Source: Pelargonium nanum
Lineage: Eukaryota; Streptophyta; Magnoliopsida; Geraniales; Geraniaceae
Reading direction: 5' to 3'
NCBI GenBank assembly: GCA_036897485.1
Contig: JAYMTF010001719.1
Coordinates: forward strand, 1 to 21,683
DNA length: 21,683 nucleotides
In this document: positions 1 to 9,729 of the stretch, in pieces
How the letters are laid out: each line of letters starts with the position of its first letter
How positions within the stretch are numbered: the first letter of the stretch is position 1
Translations under genes and position numbers: made by a program
Notes under the pieces: generated by a model
The model's database searches: none
What the model saw: only the letters and a program-made list of their open reading frames with translations
Told to the model about the DNA's origin: nothing

Positions 1-86
1 TCCATGAAGTCCTTGTCATCTTCCTACCTTTGTGGAGTTGACACACAAGCTAATGCATGAAAGCTTAGGAGGAGGCCACATATCAG
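1..86 (-). repeat. Inverted copy of the LTR start (arm of an inverted repeat with 401-488)
   Basis: Positions 1-86 are the reverse complement of about 401-488 with roughly two or three mismatches. The arms are separated by about 315 bp that hold the RNase H fragment. The left arm touches the window edge, so its true extent is unknown. It represents an LTR fragment in the opposite orientation joined to the internal part of the element, by rearrangement or by nested insertion. Confidence 0.85.
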
Positions 87-400
87 AGCGTCTTGTATTG
101 TGACAATCATAGCGCCTTGTATCTTGCAAGAAATCTAACCTTTCATTTCAGAACGAAGCAGATAGACGCCCGGTATCATTACGTCCGTTATATGGTGGAA
201 GAAGGAGGTGTGAATGTGCAGAAAATCCACACAAATGAAAACCTAACAGATGCGCTAACGAAGCCGATAAATTCTTACAAGTATACATGGTGTCGATCCT
301 CGTATGGCCTAACGAAGTTGTAAGCAACATGAAATAGTGAAGTAGAAAGAATGGTGTGGAGACCTGATTGATTCTCATTCAAGTCTTCAAGTGGGAGAAA

Positions 401-897
401 TGTTGACATGTGGCCTCCTCCTAAGCTTCCATGCATTAGCTTGTGTGTCAACTCCACAAAGGTAGGAAGATGACAAGGACTTCATGGATGCAAGGTGTAA
501 CAATATGGCAAACATAAGTGTTTTCTCTCTTCTACAATTGACACATGGATTGGTGACAAGGATAGCTTTGGAGAGGTGTTGCCGGCAATGAAGCCTATAA
601 ATTGGAGGATTGGGTTTGTGAGAAAATCATCGCAAATTTCACGTGTTCTATCTCTCATTTAGTATATTTTTGAGAGTGTATCTCCTAATTTCAAGAGAGA
701 AGTGTCCAATTGTTCTCTTCTTGTATAATTAGAGAGATTGTTGTATTTCCAAATATATAGTATATTCTTCTACCTTGCCCGTGGTGTTTTACCCCTATTA
801 TTTTAGGGGTTTTCCACGTAAAATCCGGTATTCAATTTCGCTTCATTTTATATCTCATCTCTAAATACTTGTCCATCAGGTCATTTCGATCCTAACA
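401..897 (+). repeat. Probable 3' LTR of the copia remnant
   Basis: The block starts with TGTTGACATG directly after a polypurine tract and ends in CCTAACA, giving short TGTT/AACA inverted termini. Its length of about 497 bp is usual for plant copia LTRs. A TATA-like CCTATAAAT lies at about 594-602. The right boundary is inferred from the terminal CA only, because no second full LTR is in the window. Confidence 0.65.
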
Positions 898-1496
898 AAC
901 CTCACGGGGTCTACCTTGTGTGAGATATATTGTTGGTAATTCTTGCATAACTAACTTACCATTTAGAGAAAATAGACACTCATTTTAGGATAGATGAGGT
1001 ATATATGTTACATATTAGCATATATATATATATATAAAATGAGTTTTAGTAATTTCTGTAGGGGACATTTTTGCCCCAGTCCCTGACCTTGCCCCTATAT
1101 GCATGGACTATTTTTTGTCCTCACCCTCACTGGACGGGAAAATTTTCCCTGCTTGGGGCAGCATCTGCGACTTGTAGATTTTACCCAACTGTTGTAGATT
1201 GGGCTTGCTACTCCAGATGGTGTCAACTGTCAAGCATTTTATATCTGTTTTTTATATTTATTTTGAAGCCATTGAATCTGATCTTTTTTTTCTTTCCCTT
1301 CTGCATAGTCTCCTTAAGCACATGGTTGAGAATAGTTTTTTTAAAGCTCTTAACACTGTTTATTGTGCTTGAAGTCTTTGAGGGCATTTATGTTAGTATT
1401 TATTTAGTGCTCATGAATATAATGCCACAGTATTAACTAAGATATTACAGGTCAATTATCATTCTGCTTTATTGGTATACTAATCTATATCTTCAG
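898..1496. other. Non-coding stretch between the LTR and the first visible EMB2004-like exon
   Basis: This is AT-rich sequence with a (TA)n run at about 1020-1036. A GC-richer patch at about 1060-1160 has CCCC and GGGG blocks around CGGGAAAATTTTCCC. An open frame from 1071 (121 codons) has no recognisable domain and runs into a T-rich, hydrophobic, low-complexity tail, so I do not call it a gene. It is probably intron 1 or 5' flank of the EMB2004-like gene. Confidence 0.5.
1020..1036. repeat. (TA)n microsatellite
   Basis: An uninterrupted alternating TA run of about 17 bases, seen directly. No function is implied. Confidence 0.8.
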
Positions 1497-4400
1497 CTGA
1501 CAGTTTTCTGGAGAGTAGCCGAAGAATTTTTTATGCGAAAGCCACTAAAGCCTTCATCTGAAGAAGATCAATCTCCTACACGGGGAATGGGGTACTCTGC
1601 CCGTGATTCAAAATTGGTCTCAAATCTGAATGCAAAGCTTAGTGATGATTCCATGCAGAAGATCAATGATTTTATTATGGATCTTAGACAGTACAGCAGC
1701 GTTGACATGTCAGGTATGCTGGCTAGTTAGATATAGGGAAATAATTTTCTTAGACAGATCAGATGTTTCAGTACTTGTTGGTGTTGACGCCTTATCTCTG
1801 TAAAATTATTGAGAACTTCAGTAGAATACTCCAACATTCTCTTATAGACCTCCCAACTGAGGTCTCAGAAAAACAGCAGCGAGTACACTTGTGACTTATT
1901 GGCTCTTTAACCAGTCATCGGAAATGAGTTCAATATTTTCTTTTCTCTAACTTATTTTTGTGATTTGGTTGGCAAGTGTTTTTAACATGACTATTTTGCG
2001 AGGAATTAAATACTTAAAGTAGATATTAAAATCATGGATTGCTATAAAATGTGGTTTGACAATGAATATTTGGCAGGGCGGAATTTTGGAGATCAAGGGG
2101 TATTTTTTATTGCTGAGAGCTTGGCGTACAATAATGTTAGTGGTTTTTAACATATAATATTCTTACTATTCTATGATTTTGATTTGACTTATATGTATAT
2201 TTATTGTTGTGACTACCTTTGTGGTCAATGTTATTGGTATTTTCTTGTCCATGCTTTGCCTATTTATTGCAGGTAGTTGATCAATTCGCTGTTAGTTTTC
2301 CTTATAAATAATCCTGGACATAATCTTAACCTGTTGTGTTTCAGATTCTAGAGGAAGTCAGTTTTGCTGCCAATGGCATAACTGCAGCAGGAGTGAAACC
2401 CTTTGAGAAGGTTTTTACATCAACTATTGCTTTAAAGACTTTTGATTTTTCTGGAAACCCCATTGGAGATGAAGGAGTTAAGGTCAGTTGAAGTCCATTG
2501 TTGTATGAATAATCTTTTTCAGAACTTCTAGATTAATATGAAAAGCCAGTACTTGTTGTCGTGCACTTTTGACTGTGAGAAGAGAATCTGATCTTATAGT
2601 AAGACGTTGGGAAAACTCATTACGTCAATGTTGCAGTCGCTTCAGTCATATGATTTATATGTTTATCTCACATATAAGTTCTGATTTCTTGTATGGTGCC
2701 AGGTCATAGAAAAGCATGAGGAGGGATAAAAGCCTCATTTTTATTAACTTAGGAGGGTAAATTCCGTTATTAGCTTATCGTATCACTGCACACAAACGGT
2801 AGTACTTGACATTTGAAATTTATCCTAGGTTAAAATACACTTCAATAAATTTTTAGCGGGGACAAAGTTTCAGTAGTTGCTAACTGCTCTAGCGTGCAAG
2901 TGTAACAATAACCATTTGCACATTATATTATGAATAATTCCATCTAGTCCGTAAAATGCATACTTGATCCGGAACCTGTTTTCCACTCTTCTTTCCTGTA
3001 ATCTTTGATCATGTCCTGTTCTATAACTCATTTGACAAAATATTCTGGAATAACTTTCTAGAAGTGTACATCAGATTGTTGAATAGAGGTAGCTATAGTC
3101 AATGCATCTGAAGGGGATCACATTTGGATCCTTAGCAATTCATACGTAATTTGTTTCACCCAGAAATCAGAACAGACAAGTTTTCTATTGTTCATTCTTT
3201 CCTATGTTAGAGGGAATTAAACAATATAGGGGTTTGACCTAGTGATATTGTGAACAAACTGATAAGCTGTATCTTTTATATCTTCGATTGAAATATCCAT
3301 TTAGGGGTGTTTATTTGGCCTTGGGATCTCCTTTGCCGCTGTCACGGTTACGACTAGTAATTAATATAAAAACGAGCACGCTTAAGTGAATATTTGATGT
3401 GTTTAGATTTGTTGTTTAGGTTTACTCTGTTGAAATGAGAGATTATTCATTGGTTATAACTTCTGCACATATATATTTTCAATGTATTTTTGTTCAGAGT
3501 CTGTGTGCCATGTTGATGAATAATGTTGGAATTGAGAAGCTCCAGCTGAACAGTACTGACATGGGAGATGAGGTTAGTGCTTGAAGGCACTAGTCCCAGC
3601 TGATTATGTTCTTGTCATTTCATTATACATGTATAATCTGAAGACCTGGCCACTGTCCATTGATAATTTGACATATTTATTGTATATTTGTGCAGGGTGC
3701 AATGGCTGTTGCAGAGTTGTTGAAGAAACATTCAACCTTGCGTGTTCTTGAACTTAACGACAATATGATAGACTATTCTGTATGCAGCTACGTAAATATG
3801 TTACAAATTGTTGCTTTAGACGAAAGAATCCATAGTAGCAACATCATTCTTTTTTAAATGTAGTTTTTCTTTTTGTATCTTTGGACATGGAGGTAGGGAT
3901 TTACAAGTCTTGCTGGAGCATTTGTTGAGAATAACACCATACAAAGCATACATCTCAAGTAAGTTAAGGTTTTGCAATTTGTTCTCTTTCCTTCCCTCAC
4001 AAATATACTGCAAGTCTACATCTGTTATACATATAATATATCATTTTGCCTATGCCTATTCTTTATTTTGAAAATCCTTCTTACATCTTGTTTTATTCTA
4101 GTGGCAATTATGGTGGTGCTCTGGGCGCCAATGCTTTCGCTAAAGGGCTTGAGGCAAATGTATCATTGAGGGTACAAAATGCTTTACTTTGACCTTTATT
4201 CTTCTGTTCCATGATGATTGAGATTATTTATGACCTCTGGAAGACATTAGCATGTTACCAATAAAAAAAGAGGCATTGGCACGTTATGACATCACACAAT
4301 CATTGTTATCAATAGAAAAGGAACTAAACAAAAGAGGCATTCACACGCCTCATCAAATGAAAATTGCGATAAATATTGTTTTTGAAAATATAGAACCTGT

Positions 4401-6373
4401 CATTGGATTTTGAACCTCCTATTCATTTTTATCCTGCTTATTCATTTTTAATTTTGCCCCCACTTTGTGTGGGAAATGGTTTTGCTTGTTCTTTTCATTC
4501 ATGCATTAAATTATACCCGGGGAATTGACGACGAATGAGAGTTAAAATGTTACTAAGAGCTAAAATGACAATGAGAGGTTTCATTAAAAAAATTATAATG
4601 AAGCTGTAAGTGACTTAAAAGCTACAACTCTGATTCTTGTTGGCTCTTAAAAGCATCATAATCCATGAAGTAGACAATAATGTGGTTGCATTCAGTAACC
4701 GGGGTTCATAGCTAAATGAAGGATTATGTTCAGGAATTGCATTTGAATGGGAATTCTATTGGAGATGAAGGTGTACGTGCATTAGCATTGGGTTTATCTT
4801 CTCGTAAAGGTATTTGTTTTGCCTTGTAATTTGTCAATTTTAGTTATTTTACTGCCTCATAGTGTTTTCATTGGATGATAATACTGTCATGGAAACTTGT
4901 TCTTTAGGGGAACTTGTACTTCTAGATATTGGCAATAACTCTATTAGCTCAGAAGGTGCCTTTCACATTGCTTCATATGTAAGGAAGAGCAGTGCCTTGT
5001 TGTGGTTGAATATGCACATGAACGACATAGGCGATGAGGTATTTATTATAGTTCTCAGTGTTTAAGCCTTTTATTATGTGAAGAATGAAATAGGCAATTT
5101 TTTATTTTTGTGATGGAAACTACAGAAGGAAACTGTGGGGATCTTGCTTGGAAAATAGTGTCTGAAAACTTTTGATCTTGATAAGCAGGATAAATGCGAG
5201 TGCGACCCATGACTCAAATGTTGCACTATTTGACCTTTTTAAATTTATCAGGGAGCTGAAAACATTGCGGATGCTTTGAAGGATAACCATTCTATAACAA
5301 CCATAGATCTGGTGAGGAGAGTGTTTATAACTCTTTTACATGTATTTTTTTATATATTAACTTTAGATTAATACCTTTAAGTGAAATCCTACAGGGAGGA
5401 AACAACATTGGTGCCAAGGGGGCTGAAGCCATAGTGAGAGTTTTGAAAGATAATTCCGTCATTACAACTGTGAGTCCTCCATCATCGCCTCTTATCACAT
5501 CTTAATATATTTTTTTCAGTAGTAAAATGGCTCTCTTTCTCTCAGTTGGTACTTGGTTATAATCCTATTGGGCCAGACGGAGCCAAGGCTTTATCTGAAG
5601 TTCTCAAGTTTCATGGGAACATAAAGACCCTTAAGCTTGGTTGGTGTAAGGTAAGATATCTATATAGTTATATTTCTGTATGTATAAACTCTGTATTCTT
5701 GTGAGAATGTAACATGTTAGTGTCGCGTAGATAGGAGACAAAGGCGCAGAATCAGTGGCAGATATGCTGAGATATAATACTACCATATCAATTCTGGACT
5801 TGCGGGCAAATGAAGTGACAGATGAAGTTTGTTCTTCTGGATTATTTTCACATGACATTTGACCATTATCATCGCACAATCTTATGCTACTTCTAAATAT
5901 AATTTTAATTATTTGCAGGGTGCAGTACACCTGGCTGAAAGCTTGAAAGTGGTTAATGAAACTTTGACCTCAGTAGATTTGGGATTTAATGAAATTAAGG
6001 TTTGTACTTTTTGCCTTCTGACTTTGTTATCTTTCACCTCTTGCTTACAACTTGGTAGTACCTTGTACCATATAAATTTTGGTCTTGTATAAAGGATGAT
6101 GGGGCAATTGTCATTTCTCAAGCACTCAAGGCTAATAAAGATCTTGAAGTCACATCTCTAAACTTCGCAAACAACTTCCTTTCGAAATTTGGACAGGTAA
6201 CACCGCCATTATTTTTCTTGCCTTTTTAAGTTTTAGCTTGCCAATGTTTTATGTTTCATCTCTAATGCACCTGTGTCTAAATGTTGAACTTTTTTCTCAT
6301 GTAGAGTGCTCTCACAGATGCAAAAGATTATGTTTATGAGATGTTTGGAAAAGAAGTAAACATTTCTTTCTAG
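1497..6373 (+). CDS. EMB2004: EMB2004-like leucine-rich-repeat (RNase-inhibitor type) protein, N-terminus not in view
   Basis: Exons are 1497-1713, 2077-2135, 2345-2482, 3498-3572, 3696-3779, 3897-3958, 4102-4171, 4734-4809, 4908-5038, 5252-5311, 5395-5469, 5546-5650, 5731-5826, 5919-5999, 6095-6196 and 6305-6373 (stop TAG). All junctions are GT-AG and phases agree, giving 499 visible residues. The first exon starts LTVFWRVAEEFF, which looks like the end of a membrane segment seen in relatives. VDMSGRNFGDQG then opens an array of about 28-residue LRR-RI repeats, each a GDEGA...LKxN helix followed by a xxLDLGxNxI strand. The C-terminus is EMFGKEVNISF. I recall very similar plant proteins annotated as EMB2004 (At1g10510), needed for embryo development and predicted plastid-located; the molecular role is not clear. 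The transit peptide and start codon must lie in one or more exons upstream of 1497, before the window or lost. The first acceptor could instead be at 1504, in the same frame. Confidence 0.9.
2483..3497 (+). other. Long intron of the EMB2004-like gene
   Basis: The intron is 1015 bp, far longer than most introns of this gene (about 80-360 bp). It is AT-rich. I see no coding exon, transposon ends or RNA gene in it. Confidence 0.7.
4172..4733 (+). other. Second-longest intron of the EMB2004-like gene
   Basis: This is 562 bp of AT-rich sequence. The word AAAAGAGGCATT occurs at about 4268 and again at about 4331, a small imperfect direct repeat. Nothing else is recognisable. Confidence 0.6.
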
Positions 6374-6588
6374 AGGCCTTAACAGTAAGTGCGAACTACA
6401 ATTGGTAGCAGAGGTCTCTGCCACCATTTTTCCATAAAAAAAATGAAATTTTTTAAGAAAAAAATAGCAGGATAACAGAGCGGACATTTATTTTTTTTAT
6501 GTTCATTCTGTTTCCTCTTACATCTAGGTAGCTTGTATTATTTAGTTCTAATCATCTCAATTATAAGTCAGCCGCTCATAATTGCAGA
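6374..6588. other. Convergent 3' space between the EMB2004-like and LysM genes
   Basis: Only 215 bp separate the two stop codons, so the 3' UTRs of these convergent genes probably meet or overlap. Poly-A and poly-T runs occur at about 6436-6466 and 6488-6500. No conserved element was recognised. Confidence 0.6.
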
Positions 6589-7218
6589 TTACATCTTAGA
6601 TGGCACAAAGAGCACCCAACCTTCATCTATGAATGTAGAATTCTGAATCAACATCTTGTTCAGGCTCATTATGTCCTCCGGTGTAGAAGACAACAGAGTA
6701 GCAATATCTGATAAGGTATCAAGCTTTTGAACCGTGTATGTTACAACATTCTTGAAGTTATTTCCTGCACACCCACATAGAAGATGCATTGGAACTTCTT
6801 GTCCCGCAATGAAAGACCCTTGTTCACCTCCAACCTCCCAAGCTTGGCCACTGTAGATGGTCTGGGAAACTCCGGAAAATGTGTCATTAGGTTGCACCGT
6901 GTAAGTAGCATCGTAGAAGTATCCAGTGGTGCCATTAACGTCTTTGCAGGAACAAGGTACTGTCACGAGGTAGTCCTGGTTGCTGCTGCGGGTTATAGCT
7001 TTGATTTGGGAAATGTTGACACTGTAAAGGGAGGCAATTTGTTCTTTCGGGAGATTGCCCTCTGCATTATTGATGTGGTATAGAATGGCGTCGCATTGCG
7101 GATTGAAGATTCCAGTAGAGCAAATGAAAGGATACATATTGGGAGTAGAGGTAACAAACCTAGCAAATAGAGCAAACAGTAAAGTTAATAGATTGGGGAG
7201 GTAATTATGGGAAGCCAT
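6589..7218 (-). CDS. Secreted protein with a LysM-receptor ectodomain, no kinase
   Basis: One uninterrupted 209-codon frame. Residues 1-24 look like a signal peptide (hydrophobic LLTLLFALFARFV). Six cysteines follow in the order C33, C42, C89-S-C91, C148-G-C150, the layout of plant LysM receptor ectodomains, where they make three disulfides. LysM1 spans about 42-90. LysM2 is about 105-150, starting YTVQPNDTFSGVSQTIYSGQ. LysM3 is about 161-206, starting YTVQKLDTLSDIA and ending WVLFVP. N-glycosylation sequons lie at N68, N95, N111 and N193. It most resembles, from memory, the ectodomain of EPR3/LYK10-type receptors, which bind chitin-like or exopolysaccharide ligands. Those continue into a membrane span and kinase, but here a TAA follows VPSKM and the next gene ends 215 bp away, so neither fits. 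There is no GPI-type hydrophobic tail. It could be a soluble apoplastic glycan binder or a truncated receptor duplicate; expression would decide. Confidence 0.82.
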   Translation of the reverse strand: MASHNYLPNLLTLLFALFARFVTSTPNMYPFICSTGIFNPQCDAILYHINNAEGNLPKEQIASLYSVNISQIKAITRSSNQDYLVTVPCSCKDVNGTTGYFYDATYTVQPNDTFSGVSQTIYSGQAWEVGGEQGSFIAGQEVPMHLLCGCAGNNFKNVVTYTVQKLDTLSDIATLLSSTPEDIMSLNKMLIQNSTFIDEGWVLFVPSKM

Positions 7219-7730
7219 AGCTTGTTTAGTATTAGTCTATGGGGATTTGATATACTTTGTAGTTTGTAGTATATAAATAGACATGATTTTGTTGCCACCA
7301 AAGTCCCAATGAGTGCTACTTAATATATTTAAGGTCTCTTATGGTTTAATTTCATCGACGACGACATAGCTTACAAGAGGCTTCGTTGCGTTACATGCAT
7401 GCGATGAAGTGTAAAACAACAATACAGTAAAGGGTAAGCATAAACAGACAAACACAATTTGAGGAATGTATGTTTTGGTGTTAAAGTTTGTACATTTTTT
7501 CAAAATTTGAAATTACAGGTACAGAGACAAGATACACAATAAATGATGTACTTGATAACTTTAGAGTGGAAACAATAAAATCCAGTTGTAAACCATTAGC
7601 AGTGACCATAATAGAATGATCTAATAAAAGCCAACCAAAACTGTACCTACAAAAAAAGATGACTATGCAATGAATGGCCTATATGATCTTGAGTACTACT
7701 CATTGTGATCAACAACAATTCAAGATTCAT

Positions 7731-7756
7731 CACGTGCTACAGCATTGATTCACGTG
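7731..7756. promoter_or_regulatory. Twin G-box (CACGTG) pair upstream of the GASA gene
   Basis: Two CACGTG palindromes lie at 7731-7736 and 7751-7756, exactly 20 bp apart and each preceded by T (TCACGTG). They sit about 65-90 bp upstream of the TATA box. G-boxes are known bZIP and bHLH (including PIF and ABF) sites. Regulation of this gene by light, abscisic acid or gibberellin circuits is an inference. Confidence 0.65.
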
Positions 7757-7820
7757 ACAGTTTGTAAATTAGTGTGGAGGACATGGGTGATGTTGTAAAA
7801 TATACCCACCAAGAAACGAC

Positions 7821-7828
7821 TATATAAA
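7821..7828 (+). promoter_or_regulatory. TATA box of the GASA gene
   Basis: TATATAAA lies 51 bp upstream of the ATG at 7879. That predicts transcription starting near 7850 and a short leader. Confidence 0.7.
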
Positions 7829-7878
7829 GGCACTTGTTGATTGATGATAGCACAAGATCAGCAACTACACAGTACTTG

Positions 7879-8265
7879 ATGGCTTCACGGTTGCTTCTAG
7901 TTGCAGTTGTGCTTCTGGTCTTGTGCGTAGCTCAGGTAAGTAATTTGGCTCTGAAACAGAGTGCTCTGTTTCTTGATCTCTCTGTTTCTTGATGATGTGC
8001 TTGTGCATGGTTGTAGGTATCATCTGATGTGCAGATTGTGAAGGGTGGAGCTAACATCAGAAAGCTTTTACCTGTAGTGGATTGTGGAGGGTTATGCGAG
8101 GCAAGGTGTAGCATGCATTCGAGGCCAAAGGTGTGCGCACGGGCGTGCGGGACGTGCTGCATGAGGTGTAAGTGTGTGCCTCCAGGTACTTCTGGGAACA
8201 GAGAGCTCTGTGGAAGCTGCTACACAGACATGACCACCCATGCCAACAAGACCAAGTGTCCTTGA
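7879..8265 (+). CDS. GASA/Snakin family cysteine-rich peptide
   Basis: Exon 1 is 7879-7935 and exon 2 is 8017-8265 (TGA), joined in phase 0 across an 81-bp GT-AG intron, giving 101 residues. Residues 1-19 are a hydrophobic signal peptide (MASRLLLVAVVLLVLCVAQ). A short spacer follows, then a C-terminal GASA domain of about 60 residues from CGGLCEARC to NKTKCP. It contains all twelve cysteines of the family, including the GTCCMRCKCVPPGT core. GASA/Snakin peptides are secreted or wall-located, act in growth and hormone responses, and some are antimicrobial. The specific role of this member cannot be read from sequence. The start is fixed by the signal peptide and by the TATA box 51 bp upstream. 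It is convergent with the helicase gene on its right. Confidence 0.95.
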
Positions 8266-8871
8266 GATCTTGACCTACCTTAAACATCTCATCACTCTAC
8301 CCTTGATTGTCTACTTCTCATTTCTTGATGTTTTTCTGAAAAAAAGGTGCTTGTTAATCATTGTAGTAGTTGATCTTATATTTGTTTGAAACTATTTCCA
8401 AGTTTGAAGTGAAGGTGATCATCTCAACAACAATTCACACCACAAGAATGCTTCTACTTTCTTAATTTAAAACTAATACATTTGTTTTAAGAAAGAATCC
8501 TTACTTTTTCATAATTGAATTCTCTCCGAGTTTCTTTACAGCTAATTTTGCTGTACTTGACGATCACATGTAACAAAACAATATATAATTGGGCTCTGAA
8601 TTGAATGCATGCATAGTAAAATGTGAGTGAACACAGGCATGTCCAAACAGGTGTGTGAGTGATGTGATGACTGGTGACAAGCCTCCAAGTCCAACCTGGC
8701 CTCCACCTTCAATGAATGGGCACAGAAATAAATAAAGGCCAATCAACAACTTTCAATGAAATGGCCACACAACACAAATAGATAAAGAATCCTATGAGCT
8801 TGTTTTGGTAACATTACTTCAAAAGTGAAAGTTGTTCGAAGTAGTTTGATAAAATAAAGAGTAAAAGATTC

Positions 8872-9010
8872 AAAATAGTTCATGAACTTTCGTGTTTCGA
8901 TATAATTTGGTTCTTGAATATTTTAAACTCAAAATAAGCCTTATATTTTTGTGTTTCAATTCATTTTGGCCCTTAAACTTTTTTTAAACACAAAATAGTT
9001 CCCAACATTC
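8872..9010. repeat. Degenerate tandem repeat, unit about 60 bp, likely transposon-derived
   Basis: Two full units (8872-8930 and 8931-8991) and a partial third each begin AAAATA(G/A), with shared words such as GTGTTTC and TTTGG. The pattern 'aaaatagttcatgaacttt' resembles a dispersed AT-rich repeat type common in plant intergenic DNA, probably a non-autonomous transposon remnant. The family is not resolved. Confidence 0.5.
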
Positions 9011-9354
9011 AAATATTGACAGATTAGGTCGACCATATGACGACCTTCTGTGTCATATTTCATAAACAATGTTATCCATATTTATGACCAAATCCACCAA
9101 ACTAAGGAACATTAAACATTTCAATCTTAAATAACAAACAACAAATCTTCACATAATCTCTTCAAATCATTGGTACACATCAAAACAACATTTTCACTAC
9201 AAAAAACATCATATTGATTAAATAACTCAAAATGTTCAAATAAATAATAAATAAATAAAAGCTAAAAATGTACTTTCACATAAAAGAATACATATCTTTC
9301 CACACGAACTATGAACACAAATTGCTACCCATACATCTAGAGATGAAAATGCCG

Positions 9355-9438
9355 TTGACTGCAAACCAAATGATAATATTTGTCTGAGATTGGACATTGA
9401 CTGCAAACCAAATGATAAAATTGATCTGAAATATAACT
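9355..9438. repeat. 42-bp tandem duplication
   Basis: TTGACTGCAAACCAAATGAT starts at 9355 and again at 9397. The two 42-bp units differ at only a few positions in their second halves. It is a simple local duplication in non-coding DNA. Confidence 0.8.
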
Positions 9439-9729
9439 TCTCAACACTTATGATATTAACTAAAGCATCTTCATTATCAAGAAAATTAAAAGGTATTATC
9501 ATTTTATTAACTAATAGATTCTTGAACAGCAAGTTCTTATTTTAGATTGACTAAACATTAGATCAAAAGTAAAATCAGAATAAAACCTCTACTTAAAAGA
9601 CTAAAAAGAAACCTACTATGCCAAAATTTCTCATTTTTTCAACCCATAATAAGAACATAGCAAAAGAAAAGAATATATATATATTACAGAATTCTTGTCT
9701 GGCTCTTACAGTGTTTCCAGTCTCCCCCT

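Larger units (their letters stand above)
1..897 (+). mobile_element. Ty1/copia LTR retrotransposon remnant (RNase H piece plus LTR)
   Basis: This is a fossil copia-family element lying on the + strand. About 87-290 translates to the end of a copia RNase H domain (YCDNHSALYLARN, then a KQIDARYHYVR-type segment and a TDALTKP-type end). A purine-rich tract follows at about 389-400, and then an LTR-like block beginning TGTTGACATG at 401 and ending CCTAACA near 897. The LTR start is also found inverted at 1-86. Only the 3' end of the element is in view. It is incomplete and broken, with no intact polyprotein. Its age cannot be fixed because no matching 5' LTR or target-site duplication is visible. 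It lies upstream of, and in the same orientation as, the EMB2004-like gene, possibly inside that gene's first intron. The family call is firm; the LTR ends are inferred from the TG...CA rule. Confidence 0.8.
7219..7878. promoter_or_regulatory. Divergent intergenic region between the LysM and GASA genes
   Basis: About 660 bp separate the two start codons. The GASA side holds a TATA box and twin G-boxes (listed separately). On the LysM side the stretch at 7270-7283 reads TATTTATATAC on the minus strand, a weak TATA-like element about 55 bp before the start. The middle is AT-rich with no other recognised element. Confidence 0.55.
8266..9729. other. Intergenic region between the GASA and RH22-like genes
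   Basis: This holds the 3' UTRs of two convergent genes and AT-rich spacer. It includes a degenerate 60-bp tandem repeat (8872-9010) and a 42-bp tandem duplication (9355-9438), listed separately. Short open frames here have no domain and are not called as genes. Confidence 0.6.

Noticed and set aside
1071-1436. 121-codon open frame upstream of the EMB2004-like exons
   Set aside because: There is no domain, the second half is low-complexity and T-rich, and it does not resemble the expected transit-peptide exon. It is probably chance within intron or repeat DNA.
8057-8287. Minus-strand open frame over the GASA exon
   Set aside because: It is a shadow of the real GASA exon on the other strand. 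The 12-cysteine pattern is only on the + strand.
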